Source: Paraburkholderia translucens (GTDB lineage: Bacteria > Pseudomonadota > Gammaproteobacteria > Burkholderiales > Burkholderiaceae). From it: a stretch of DNA of 64,000 nt. The stretch covers positions 1 through 64,000 of the forward strand of contig NZ_JAJITC010000007.1 in the NCBI RefSeq assembly GCF_020881035.1, written 5' to 3'. Below, piece by piece: positions 27,290 to 36,525 of this stretch. Both the position numbers and the translations under genes were made by a program. The notes below the pieces were generated by a model, which did no database searches, had not been told where the DNA came from, and worked only from the letters and a program-made list of their open reading frames with translations. Position 1 is the first letter of the stretch. Every line of letters begins with the position of its first letter.

Positions 27290-28753
27290 CTATGTCGCTC
27301 CCTGCGTCACGCGGCGCACCACGAGATAAGCCAGATGCCTGGGCGGATTATTGCCAGCGCCGTTCACCTGGTCGGGTACCTTGAACCGCACCTGCATCTG
27401 ATCGCTCTCCCAGCTCAATGCGACATTGTCTGGCGCGCTCACCTCGCCACTGAGCGCATCGATGAAATCGGCCTTGACCGTGCGAGAGCGCAGCGCCTGT
27501 AGCCCGCCGATGGCGACGCTCCGCCAGCCCGCGCTGCTGCTCACCTGGATCACGAGGTCGTTGCCCGAAAGCAGAGCGTTTGCAGCAACGCCAGGACTGC
27601 CTTGCAGCGGTTTTGAAAAACTCGCCAGATGCCCTCCCGCGGTTCGACGCAGCACGATCAAGGCTCGACCAGAAACGTTGTAGGTTCGTTCAGGGGGACC
27701 ACGATGCGTGAGACGAAACGGTTCATAGCCGTCCCAGTGATAGATCATCGAAAGGTACTTGTCCGGATCGTCCCAGTTCCTGCGCAGCGCCCACACCGCG
27801 AAATCGAAGTAATAACGCGGGAGATAGTGCGGATCCCTCATGTACTCGTTGCCGATCTCCGTTTGCCAGATGCCGCGCGCGGGACCGTTCCTCACGTATA
27901 GCTGATACAGCGATTCGAGATCCGCCACCGGCAAATAATGCGTGTCGATGTAGTCCACCCAATCGAGCATGCGCTCATTCAATACCGGGCTTCGGTATTC
28001 GAGCCAGCGCTGGAAGTTCTCCAGTCCACCCTGGTCCGGCCAGCCTCCATAAACTACGTACGCGTGATGGCTGCGAATGATGCGTGCGGCCGGAATGTGA
28101 ATCCGCTCGACATAGTCCTGCATCGCGCGCTCATAGGGCTTCGCGCGCTTTTGATCCGTGCTGAAGTCCGGCCCGTGCCAGAACGTGGCCTGCGGCGATC
28201 CCCCGGACAATTTGCCCGCGGCCTCGTTCCAGATCTGGAAATAGCGCAGGTTATAAGGTGGCGCCGAGTACTTGCGAACCACGGCGCTCACATACTGCTG
28301 CCACGCTTGCACATCGACGGGCGCCGACTTGCTGTCGCCCGGCACAGTCGCATTCCATCCCGGCGTATAGCCGAGCAGCAACAACGAACCGATGCCATTG
28401 CGCTCGTTTCGCATCAGTACCGGCTGCAAATCGCTATTAAACGCCGGGCCGGTCTTGTCGATGCGCATCATCTCGCCGGGCCTGTCAGGCTGGCCCGGGC
28501 CGACCTCGCCGCGCCCCCAACTGATACCCATCGCCCGCCACATCTGGATATCGGCCGCCGAACCCGCCCAGCCGTTCGTGCCGATCAGATCGGTAATCCT
28601 GCGGGCGCGCGCGCTCGCGGGCGCTGAATCCGGTATCAGAGCAACAGCAGGCCTGATGGATGACAACGGCGCGGCCGCTCCCGCCGCCAGCGCGGCAAGT
28701 TTCCGCAATGCACGTCTTCTGTCAGCACGGGTCTTCACGCGATCCATGTTCAT
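27290..28753 (-). CDS. Exported glycoside hydrolase of clan GH-A type in the EPS cluster
   Basis: A 487-residue protein with an N-terminal RRRALRKLAALAAGAAAPL signal, possibly Tat-dependent, then a TIM-barrel with QIWNEA (E177, acid/base) and WQTEIGNEY (E299, nucleophile) spaced as in GH39-like clan-A enzymes, and a beta-rich C-terminal domain. It probably trims or releases the polymer in the periplasm. ATG 28753 is chosen; GTG 28757-28759 and a downstream ATG are in frame. It lies between two glycosyltransferase genes. Family assignment beyond clan A is uncertain. Confidence 0.75.
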   Translation of the reverse strand: MNMDRVKTRADRRRALRKLAALAAGAAAPLSSIRPAVALIPDSAPASARARRITDLIGTNGWAGSAADIQMWRAMGISWGRGEVGPGQPDRPGEMMRIDKTGPAFNSDLQPVLMRNERNGIGSLLLLGYTPGWNATVPGDSKSAPVDVQAWQQYVSAVVRKYSAPPYNLRYFQIWNEAAGKLSGGSPQATFWHGPDFSTDQKRAKPYERAMQDYVERIHIPAARIIRSHHAYVVYGGWPDQGGLENFQRWLEYRSPVLNERMLDWVDYIDTHYLPVADLESLYQLYVRNGPARGIWQTEIGNEYMRDPHYLPRYYFDFAVWALRRNWDDPDKYLSMIYHWDGYEPFRLTHRGPPERTYNVSGRALIVLRRTAGGHLASFSKPLQGSPGVAANALLSGNDLVIQVSSSAGWRSVAIGGLQALRSRTVKADFIDALSGEVSAPDNVALSWESDQMQVRFKVPDQVNGAGNNPPRHLAYLVVRRVTQGAT

Positions 28754-28765
28754 GCCCACTCGTCG

Positions 28766-29881
28766 CTAGCTCGCCGACGCGCGCGGCGTCAGTTCGGCCA
28801 GCCGTTCACCGGTCTGGATATAGAGAATTTCGAGCACTTTTTGCGCCGCACGCTCCCAGCGAAACTCGCGCGCATGCAGCAGGCCCGCGATTCGGTAACG
28901 TTGGCGCAGAACGGCGTCGCTCATCATCTGCGTGACCTTCGCGGCGATATCGTCCGCCGAGGTCGGATCGCAATACATCGCGGCGTCGCCACAAGCTTCC
29001 GGTATCGACGCGCAAGCCGACGCGATCACCGGGCAGCCGCAATACATCGCTTCGAGGGGCGGCAAGCCGAATCCTTCGTATAGCGACGGAAACACGAGAC
29101 AGCCGGCGCTCTGATACAGCGCCTTCAATTCCTCGTCCGACACGAAACCGGCCCACACGACCTGGCGCGAATGCACCGGATGTTCCGGCTCCGCGCTACT
29201 GAAAATGCGCGGATTCTTCCTGCCCACGATGACGAACTTGACCTCACTCAGATGCCCGAGCCGCTCGATCGCATCGAGCACGCCTTGCAGATTCTTGCGC
29301 GGGTCGAGACTACCGACGATCACGCAATAGGCGTCCTTTCGCAATTCGAGCCGTTGCAGCACCGAAGGGTCGGCGACGATCCGGTCGAGATGATCCGCAC
29401 CGGGTGCGACCACTTTCACCCGCGATTCGTCGATCTTCAGGTGATGGCAGATGCGCGTCTTCGAGAACGTCGACACCGTCAGAACAATGGGATGCGTGCG
29501 CGGCAATAGCGTGAAACAGACGCGATACCAGAGGCGGAATCTTCTCGAGAAGCCTTGCGGCACGTCATAGACGGCCATGTCGTGAACCATGACGATCTGA
29601 CCGTGCTTGAACAGCGGATTCGTGTTGCACAGATTCAGCAAGGTGACGCCGCGCGCGGCGATCGGCAGCGTGATCTGCTCCCACAATGTGCCGCGCAGCC
29701 AGCGAAAGCGGCGCTGCCGTTTGAGCAGCGAGCCGGGTTCGACCACGTTTGGCGGCACGAACACTTCGGGTTCATCGCCCGGCACGGCGCGCATCTGCAT
29801 GGCCCTCGTCAGTTCGTAGGCGACGCGCTGGACCCCCGTGATGGGCTGCGAAGTGAACTTTCCGTTGATTGCAAAGGCCAT
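28766..29881 (-). CDS. Glycosyltransferase family 4
   Basis: A 371-residue GT-B glycosyltransferase of the GT4 family. It shows MAFAINGKFTSQPITGVQRV at the N-terminus, VSTFSKTRICHHL in the middle and the C-terminal donor site SLYEGFGLPPLEAMYCGCPV with the E-x7-E glutamates. ATG 29881 has GGAG upstream. It is the second gene after wzc, 59 bases downstream, and would add a sugar to the lipid-linked repeat; donor and acceptor are unknown. Confidence 0.9.
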   Translation of the reverse strand: MAFAINGKFTSQPITGVQRVAYELTRAMQMRAVPGDEPEVFVPPNVVEPGSLLKRQRRFRWLRGTLWEQITLPIAARGVTLLNLCNTNPLFKHGQIVMVHDMAVYDVPQGFSRRFRLWYRVCFTLLPRTHPIVLTVSTFSKTRICHHLKIDESRVKVVAPGADHLDRIVADPSVLQRLELRKDAYCVIVGSLDPRKNLQGVLDAIERLGHLSEVKFVIVGRKNPRIFSSAEPEHPVHSRQVVWAGFVSDEELKALYQSAGCLVFPSLYEGFGLPPLEAMYCGCPVIASACASIPEACGDAAMYCDPTSADDIAAKVTQMMSDAVLRQRYRIAGLLHAREFRWERAAQKVLEILYIQTGERLAELTPRASAS

Positions 29882-29940
29882 CTGGTTCTCCGTTTTACGC
29901 CATCGCGACCATGCGTCACCCCGTCGAAATATCTGCGCGC

Positions 29941-32265
29941 TCAGGCACCATGCGGCGCGCGCGGCGCAACGTCGGTCTCGCCGAAGTCGCTCGCATAGTT
30001 CGTTTCGTAGCCGTAATTCTTCGTGCTTCGGCGCAGCGGAATGCCGTTGAACACCGCACCTGCGATGCGCCCTTCCGCCCGCTCCATCTTTCTGATCGCG
30101 TCGGCGATTTCATCCTCGCTTTGCATGCCCGAGCGCAATACGAGCAGGGACGCCCCCGCCTCGTTCGCGATGATCGACGCGTCGGTGACGGCGAGGAACG
30201 GCGGCGTATCGATGATCACCAGATCGAACTGGTCCGATAGCCGATCGAGCACCTCTTTGAGGCGCGGCTTCATGAGTAGCGCTGCGGGGTTCTCGGGGCG
30301 CACGCCGCACGACAGGAAAGTCAATCCTTCGATACCGGTCGAGCGCAAGGCATTGCGCAGCGGCAACCGTTCCGACAGTACTTCCGAAAGACCGCCGCGA
30401 TTGCTCTCGTTGAATAGCGACGCGAGATGACCGCGCCGCATGTCGGCATCGATCAGTACCACGCGCGAACCGATCTCCGCGTGCAGGATCGCCAGATTCG
30501 CGGCGACGAAGCTCTTGCCGGCGGACGGCGTGGGCCCGATGATCATCACGATGTTGTTGCGCGCATGCGCGAGATCGCGCGTGACGGCGGTCCGCACGCT
30601 GCGCAGCGCTTCAACCGAGGTGTCGTGCGGAAAGCGCGCGGCGAGAATCCTGTTCTGGTCGCGGCGCTCGAATTGAATGTCGTGCAGGCTCTTTTGCATC
30701 GGGGGATGGGCACGCCCCGCCACTGCCGGCAGCGACTTGCGCCCCGCGCTGATCGCATCGCGATCAAGCAGCAGTTGCTGATGGCTGAACAGAACCTCGC
30801 CGAACACCGGCACGCTCATCTGACGCTCGACGTAGCGTGGGTCCGTCACGCCGGTCATCACGTGGCGGCGCATGAATACCAACACGACTCCGGATACGAT
30901 ACCGAGTACCAATCCGCCTCCGAGCACGAGAATCGGCTTGGGCGCGACCGGCGTGTGCGGTCTGATTGCCTTATCGAGAATGTGCGCTCCGCCAGTTGTG
31001 CTGGCACGGCGCACCTGCAATTGCTCGGCCTTCTGCACCATGCCGAGATAGACCGTTTCCGCTACCTTTTGAGCGCGGATCAGATCGACGCTCGCGCGCT
31101 CCGACGCGGGCATATCGCCGAAATGGTCCGAGAATTTCGCCTTCGCTTCTTTCAACTGTGTCAGTTGCTCGTCGACGTTCTGCACCCAGCGGCTCTGTTC
31201 GGTATAGCGCTCGAGCAACTGCGTGCGCTGCAATTGCAGCGTCGCGATCTGCTTGTCGAGATCGAGGCCGCCCTGCAAATAGGCTTGCGCCTCGTTGGTC
31301 GGCTGCATCGACTGCGAGTTCGAACGGAAATTCTTCAGCGCTTCCTCGGCTTTTCGCAGATCGGCGAGTAGGCGCGGCAGCTCGCCGTTGATGAATGCGA
31401 GCGTCTGCGTATCGTTCGCTTGCCGGCTTGCCACCGCCGATGCGAGGTATTGCTGCCCCAATGCGTTGGCGACGGCTGCGGCTTTATCCGGGCTCTTGTC
31501 GCGATACTGGATTTGCAGGAGCCCGGAGTCCTTCACCTTGTCGCCGATCTTGACGAGACCGGAGAAGCGCTTGATCGCATCCAGCTCGTTCCAGCGAATC
31601 ACCTCGAATTTCGTGCCCGGCCGCGCATCGAGTTCCTTGACGAGCATCGCTACCCCGTTCTGATTGACCGGCGTGCCCACCACGCCACTCACGAGCAACT
31701 CGCCGGACGGACCGTGCAATTCGTAGGCGCCGTTCTCGAGCGCGGTCAACGTCAGCTTCTCCTCCTCGAGTTCGCGCGGCACGTCGAGCGCGGCGATCTG
31801 CAGACGCTCGCCACCCCATGCAAACGATTTCAGCCCCAGCCACGGCGCGGCGGGCTCACCCGGCGTCGCGAATTTTTCGGCGATGTCGCCGAGCACGGGA
31901 AGCTTGTGCGGCTTGACCGATATGTCGAAACGGAATTGATCGATGACCGGCTGCAAGACCGCACGGCTCTCCATGACCGCCATTTCGGTGACCGGCGACG
32001 GCGCTGGCGGCGACATCAGTTCCTGGTTCTGCAACGCGAGGCCGAGCGCATTCGGCTCGGGCGGATCCACGCGAACGACTACGTCGGCGGAATAGATCGG
32101 GGTGGCGATCAACAGATACGCGACAGCCAGCGTGAGGACGACGACCGTCGTCACCACGATCTCCCAGATGTGGTCACGCATCAGCGTCAGCATCCCGCTG
32201 GCGCTAAGCTGTCTGCGCTCGGAATCAATAGCGGGATAGAGCGAGTTTTGCGGATAGTGGTCCAC
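29941..32265 (-). CDS. Polysaccharide co-polymerase and tyrosine autokinase (Wzc/BceF type)
   Basis: A 774-residue inner-membrane protein that controls chain length and export. In order: a Wzz domain with a first helix near residue 40, a long periplasmic coiled region, the second helix (VLGGGLVLGIVSGVVLVFMR), then a cytoplasmic BY-kinase with Walker A GPTPSAGKS near 580, Walker A' VVLIDADMR and Walker B LVIIDTPPFL, and a tyrosine-containing tail NYGYETNY. GTG 32265 is preferred since AAGGA lies 8 bases upstream; GTG 32373 is an alternative. First gene of the EPS unit. Confidence 0.9.
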   Translation of the reverse strand: MDHYPQNSLYPAIDSERRQLSASGMLTLMRDHIWEIVVTTVVVLTLAVAYLLIATPIYSADVVVRVDPPEPNALGLALQNQELMSPPAPSPVTEMAVMESRAVLQPVIDQFRFDISVKPHKLPVLGDIAEKFATPGEPAAPWLGLKSFAWGGERLQIAALDVPRELEEEKLTLTALENGAYELHGPSGELLVSGVVGTPVNQNGVAMLVKELDARPGTKFEVIRWNELDAIKRFSGLVKIGDKVKDSGLLQIQYRDKSPDKAAAVANALGQQYLASAVASRQANDTQTLAFINGELPRLLADLRKAEEALKNFRSNSQSMQPTNEAQAYLQGGLDLDKQIATLQLQRTQLLERYTEQSRWVQNVDEQLTQLKEAKAKFSDHFGDMPASERASVDLIRAQKVAETVYLGMVQKAEQLQVRRASTTGGAHILDKAIRPHTPVAPKPILVLGGGLVLGIVSGVVLVFMRRHVMTGVTDPRYVERQMSVPVFGEVLFSHQQLLLDRDAISAGRKSLPAVAGRAHPPMQKSLHDIQFERRDQNRILAARFPHDTSVEALRSVRTAVTRDLAHARNNIVMIIGPTPSAGKSFVAANLAILHAEIGSRVVLIDADMRRGHLASLFNESNRGGLSEVLSERLPLRNALRSTGIEGLTFLSCGVRPENPAALLMKPRLKEVLDRLSDQFDLVIIDTPPFLAVTDASIIANEAGASLLVLRSGMQSEDEIADAIRKMERAEGRIAGAVFNGIPLRRSTKNYGYETNYASDFGETDVAPRAPHGA

Positions 32266-33030
32266 CGGTCTGATCCTTGCAGGTTGATGAACAAAACGAT
32301 CGAAGATCGCTTTGCGTCGCCATATCGTCATCAATGCCGCCGGCCGGATGAGCCCTGAATTGGCTGGCAGCACGGCGAAGCGACGTGCTGTGTCGGGTTA
32401 GGTCGGGGAGCCGTTTTCGGGACCTCCCGAACTACGGGAGGTTACAAACTTATTGCTTATCCGCCGCGGCAATGCCGATTGTTCTTCTCACGAATCAGGG
32501 AATGCGTAGCCCGCCATTCACGAATCCGCGATTGACAATTTCTCTCTCGATGTTGCGCTGAAGCATAGTCCGCAAAGGATCGAGGCATTCGCGCACGGCC
32601 CAAAGTAGCGTGCTATTGGCCGATAATGTGGAGCCTTTTACAAATGAAACACACGCTGGAAAGGCTTGTTGCCATCTGCAATTGCTGTAACAGAACTATA
32701 CGGCGGGCGCGGTACATCGCGACAGAACCGGAATTGCATGGTTTACGTGCGAAGAATGCCATGGTTATTCCTCATATCGCGCCGCGGCCGCACCGCGCGG
32801 CGCATCCTGCAGATCGTCCGACGATTCGCTTGCAAGAATCGCGCTAATTGAGCGGGAAAAAAATTCCGTGGAAGATTAATTAATAACAGGCATCCTAACG
32901 AATAGCACGGTAAGAATTTCTGCGATCCGGATAATTACGCCAAAACACCCGCGCATGCCAGCCAAGCTCGTCTCTCCCAATTCGATGCGCTAATCTCAAT
33001 TCGTGGATTTTCCCGTCTGGAGAAACTCGC
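32266..33030. other. Long divergent region between wzc and the AraC gene
   Basis: About 765 bases without a supported gene, with clear AT-rich stretches near 32440-32660 and 32860-32990. Its length suggests that it carries the main EPS promoter and binding sites. A hairpin at 32422-32442 is listed separately. Short ORFs here lack ribosome sites. Confidence 0.6.
32422..32442. repeat. Perfect 8-bp stem-loop upstream of wzc
   Basis: ACCTCCCG and CGGGAGGT flank a five-base loop. There is no T-run, so it is not a standard terminator. It could be an operator or a structure in the wzc leader, about 160 bases before the GTG. Confidence 0.5.
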
Positions 33031-34005
33031 GTGATGAAGCACATTGGTCTATTCGTTTTTCAGGATTGTTCGATGGCAAGCACCGGCGCGATAGGCGACG
33101 CGTTCCGGCTTGCCAATGAGTTCAAGAGAGCGGCTGGCGAGGAGGCGCAATACCGGTTTACCGTCGTATCCGACGGCGGTGGTCTCGTGACCAGCTCCTC
33201 CGGCATATCGATCTGGACCCAAGGCCTCGAACGATACTGTCTCGCCGATTTCCACGCGTTCTTCGTTGCCTGCCGCGACGTCACCGAAGTAGCGGAATCG
33301 AATGACCATTTCCTGTCGTGGATCTCGCTGCAAGGATCGATCGCGTCGTTCGGCATGCAGCAGGGGGCGAACCTCGCCGTCGTCTGCAACGACCCGCTGC
33401 AATCGATCGTGCCGATGTTCCTGTTCGATGACAGCGGCGATGCCGCGCGTACGCACAGCAACGTGACGCCCATTGATCTCGCGCTCGCGCAGATCGAGCG
33501 CGATATCAATACCGACACGGCCCGCAAGATCGGCCGCATACTGCAGACCGGCTACGCCGAGAAAAAGCACTCGGAGCTCGATGACGTCAACATCACGACG
33601 ACGACCGAGAAGATTCGAGAATCGGCGCGCTGGATCAAGGAAAACTACAGCAAGGCCATTTCGGTTGCGCAGGCCGCCGAATCGGTGGCCATGAGCAAGC
33701 GCAATTTCCAGCGCCGCTTCAAGTGCGAGTTCGGCATGACGCCGCTCGAATATCTGCTGCGCACGCGCTTCGAGATCGTCCGTTCGATGCTGAAGAACAC
33801 CGATTTACCGGTCGACAAGATTGCGCGCCGCTGCGGAATGGGCGACGGCAACCGGCTTGGGCGGCTATTCAAGGAACGCTATGGGATGTCCCCGACGCAA
33901 TTCCGCGCGCAACAGCACGCGGACGTGGATGAACGCTGGCTGACACCGGAGGAAAGCTGGAGCGCCGCGACGGAGATGTTGCGGCAGGCGCCGCTGTCGC
34001 TTTGA
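33031..34005 (+). CDS. AraC-family regulator with DJ-1/PfpI-like sensor domain
   Basis: A 324-residue GlxA-type regulator. The N-terminal half is a class-I amidotransferase-like domain (HIGLFVFQDCSMASTGAIGD), and the C-terminal pair of helix-turn-helix motifs includes SVAQAAESVAMSKRNFQRRF and IARRCGMGDGNRLGRLFKE. GTG 33031 has GGAG 8 bases upstream; ATG 33034 is an equal alternative. It is divergent from wzc across a long intergenic region and precedes an ATP-grasp gene, so control of the EPS unit is a reasonable inference. Confidence 0.88.
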   Translation: MMKHIGLFVFQDCSMASTGAIGDAFRLANEFKRAAGEEAQYRFTVVSDGGGLVTSSSGISIWTQGLERYCLADFHAFFVACRDVTEVAESNDHFLSWISLQGSIASFGMQQGANLAVVCNDPLQSIVPMFLFDDSGDAARTHSNVTPIDLALAQIERDINTDTARKIGRILQTGYAEKKHSELDDVNITTTTEKIRESARWIKENYSKAISVAQAAESVAMSKRNFQRRFKCEFGMTPLEYLLRTRFEIVRSMLKNTDLPVDKIARRCGMGDGNRLGRLFKERYGMSPTQFRAQQHADVDERWLTPEESWSAATEMLRQAPLSL

Positions 34006-34062
34006 TTCCGATTCCCCTTACTCGGAAGACGACTATCGACTCGACCGTCACGGGATCAGAAC

Positions 34063-35079
34063 ATGCCGATCATCAAATCCGCCGGAATGAATGCGCGGAA
34101 CGCGGCTCTCGCCCCGGAAAGCGAGACTTCCGTACATACCGGCGACACCGCGGTGGCTTCGCTCGCGGAGCGGCCCGCGCTTCACACGGGCGCACATTCG
34201 TCGCCCGCGCAATCGCCGACTACCGTAAGAAAGATCAAGGAAGCGGCGAAGACGCTATTGCCTGACGCCCTTTTCCTAAGCCTGTTACATCACAAATGCA
34301 TTGGCCGCTATCCGCGTCTGATTCATCCTGTGACGTTCAACGAGAAGATCCTGCAACGCAATCTTCACCCCGATCCTCGCTATATCCGCCTGAGCGACAA
34401 GCTGCTGGTGCGCGAATATATCGCGCGGAAAATCGGCGACAAGCATTTGATACCGCTGATCGCAGCGCCCGATTCGTTCACGCCCGATGTGTTCGATGCA
34501 TTGCCCGATGCTTTCGTGATGAAAGCCAATCATGGCAGCAGCTTCGTCGAAGTGGTGACGAACAAGTCGGAAACCTCGTTCGAAAAGCTCAAGAAGCTCG
34601 CCGACCGATGGCTGCACACCGACTTCTATTGCGTTGCCCGCGAGCGGCACTATGAGATGATCGAGCCGCGCATTTTTTTCGAGCAACTACTGTTGGACCA
34701 ACGCGGCCGGATTCCGGCGGATTTCAAGCTGCACTGCTTCGGCGGCCGGCCCGGGCGGCCGATCATCTACATCCTCGTGATCTCGGATCGGTTCGGTGAC
34801 GCGACGCACGGTGACGTGTACGACATCGACTGGAATCACCTCGACATCGAGATCGGCGACTACAAGCGCAGCCCAGCGCCTGCTCCGCGCCCGCGGCATC
34901 TGCAGGCCGTGCTGGATGTCGCGGCCCGGCTATGCGAAGACTTTGACTACGTGCGGGTCGACCTGTATGCGCCAGACAATCTCGTTTATTTCGGCGAACT
35001 GACATTTACGCCCGGCGCGGGCGTGCTGCCCTTCACGCCGGACAGTATCGATTTCGAGTGGGGCAAGCTCATGGCTTGA
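34063..35079 (+). CDS. TupA-like ATP-grasp protein
   Basis: A 338-residue ATP-grasp protein of the TupA-like family, named after a Bacillus teichuronopeptide gene and often found in surface-polymer loci. Features: TFNEKILQRNL and LSDKLLVREYIARKIGDKHL near residues 90-130, the ATP-binding VMKANHGSSFVEVV, DFKLHCFGG, and the metal-site segment YFGELTFTPGAGV. The first 50 residues are low-complexity and probably disordered. It lies 57 bases after the AraC-type gene. Catalysis of an amide bond on a polymer is inferred from the fold. Confidence 0.82.
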   Translation: MPIIKSAGMNARNAALAPESETSVHTGDTAVASLAERPALHTGAHSSPAQSPTTVRKIKEAAKTLLPDALFLSLLHHKCIGRYPRLIHPVTFNEKILQRNLHPDPRYIRLSDKLLVREYIARKIGDKHLIPLIAAPDSFTPDVFDALPDAFVMKANHGSSFVEVVTNKSETSFEKLKKLADRWLHTDFYCVARERHYEMIEPRIFFEQLLLDQRGRIPADFKLHCFGGRPGRPIIYILVISDRFGDATHGDVYDIDWNHLDIEIGDYKRSPAPAPRPRHLQAVLDVAARLCEDFDYVRVDLYAPDNLVYFGELTFTPGAGVLPFTPDSIDFEWGKLMA

Positions 35080-35117
35080 ACGCGCTCGCGTTCCTGGCGG
35101 TTGGATGCGGCCGGCCT

Positions 35118-35825
35118 TCAGGCCGGCGACATGCCGTTTTGCAGCTTTGCGCCGTCGGCCTCGCGCGAGGCCAGAAATGCCAGCCACGCCTGCGCCGCTT
35201 CGCGCTGGCGCGCCAGCGTACAGATCGCAGCAGTGAAAGTCGTGGTGAATTGGACGGGGCCCGGAAGCTCGCCGAGCAGGTCGATACCCGGCACATGAAT
35301 CAACTCACTCATCTGCTGGAAACCCAGCGCGACTTCTCCACGTGCAACGAGCGTGCCAACCGGCACACCTGGCGGCGCCTTCACGATACGCGAAGCGATC
35401 TGACCGGCAATGCCCCAGCGTTCGAACAGCTTCAGCAGATACGTGCCGCTCGGTCCCGTCGAGTAACCGATGCTGCGCGCGCCGAGTACTGCGTTGCGCA
35501 GCGCCGCTTCGGTTGCGATGTCAGGGTGAGTTGCTCCGGCCGCGACCGCAACCGCGATGCCCGAGCGCGCCAGCGCGACGCGGCTCGCCGCATCGGCGCA
35601 GCCTGCCGCCACGAGCCGCTCGATCGCGTCGGCGGCGAGGATGACGGTATCGAATACTTCGCCATCCTCGACCCGGCGGGCCGCATCGACGCCGCCGACC
35701 GATTCGATCGCGACCGACTGTCCTGTGCGGCGCTCGAACGATGCGGCGAGTTCGGCCAGCACCTGGCGCGTGGCCATCGAGGAAATGCCGGCGATTGGCG
35801 CACGCGTGGTTTGACCGTTGATCAT
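35118..35825 (-). CDS. ModA-like type 2 periplasmic-binding-fold protein without signal peptide
   Basis: A 235-residue protein resembling molybdate-type substrate-binding proteins: MATRQVLAELAASFERRTG, a GGVDAARRV stretch, YSTGPSGTYLLKLFERWG and FQQMSELIHVPGIDLLGELP. There is no hydrophobic leader, so it should stay in the cytoplasm. It starts within 15 bases of the aldolase stop (ATG 35825; GTG 35834 is possible), so it is part of the aromatic operon. It may sense or sequester an organic-acid intermediate; no permease or ATPase gene is near. Function unknown. Confidence 0.72.
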   Translation of the reverse strand: MINGQTTRAPIAGISSMATRQVLAELAASFERRTGQSVAIESVGGVDAARRVEDGEVFDTVILAADAIERLVAAGCADAASRVALARSGIAVAVAAGATHPDIATEAALRNAVLGARSIGYSTGPSGTYLLKLFERWGIAGQIASRIVKAPPGVPVGTLVARGEVALGFQQMSELIHVPGIDLLGELPGPVQFTTTFTAAICTLARQREAAQAWLAFLASREADGAKLQNGMSPA

Positions 35826-35839
35826 TGCGGTCACGCGGG

Positions 35840-36523
35840 TCAGTCCTTGTAACGCAGGCCGGCCTGCTCGAGCGGCCCGCGCATGTTGTACATGTCGAGA
35901 CCGAGCACGCCGGAGGCGAGTTTCGCGCGCTTCTCGGCTTCGTGGGCCTCGCGCGCCGCGGCCTTGTCGAGGATCGCTTGCGCGGCGGCCGCCGGCACGA
36001 CGACCACGCCATCGTCATCGGCGACCACGACGTCGCCCGGCGTGACCAGCGCGCCCGCGCACACGACCGGAATGTTCACCGAGCCGAGCGTCGCCTTGAC
36101 ACAGCCCTTCGCGGAAATCGCCTTGCTCCAGACAGGGAAGTTCATTTCGGTCAGCACGCTGACGTCGCGCACGCCCGCGTCGATGATCAACGCATGCGCG
36201 CCGCGCGCCTTGAAGCTGGTGGCCAGCAGATCGCCGAAATAACCGTCGGTGCTCGGCGCGGTGACGCCCGCGACGACGACATCGCCGGGCCGGATCTGTT
36301 CGGCCGCGACGTGCAGCATCCAGTTGTCGCCCGGCTGCAGCAGCACCGTGACGGCCGTGCCGCTCGCGCGCGCACCGGTGTAGATCGGGCGCATATAAGG
36401 TTGCAGCAGCCCTGTGCGGCCCATGGCCTCATGCGCGGTGGCCGAGCCGAACGCGCCGAGTTTGGCGGCCACGTCCGCATCCGCGCGCTGGATGTTGCGG
36501 TAGACCACTCCAATTTCATACAT
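35840..36523 (-). CDS. ligK: 4-carboxy-4-hydroxy-2-oxoadipate aldolase / oxaloacetate decarboxylase
   Basis: A 227-residue class II aldolase of the RraA-like fold (LigK/GalC/HMG-CHA aldolase). It splits 4-carboxy-4-hydroxy-2-oxoadipate to pyruvate and oxaloacetate in the 4,5-cleavage pathway of protocatechuate and gallate. Motifs are [11 protein letters not shown], the core [20 protein letters not shown], and DAGVRD with the catalytic Arg-Asp pair. It lies 2 bases after the ligJ-type gene, so the two last pathway steps are cotranscribed. In pseudomonads the same enzyme is called galC. Confidence 0.88.
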   Translation of the reverse strand: MYEIGVVYRNIQRADADVAAKLGAFGSATAHEAMGRTGLLQPYMRPIYTGARASGTAVTVLLQPGDNWMLHVAAEQIRPGDVVVAGVTAPSTDGYFGDLLATSFKARGAHALIIDAGVRDVSVLTEMNFPVWSKAISAKGCVKATLGSVNIPVVCAGALVTPGDVVVADDDGVVVVPAAAAQAILDKAAAREAHEAEKRAKLASGVLGLDMYNMRGPLEQAGLRYKD

Positions 36524-36525
36524 GA

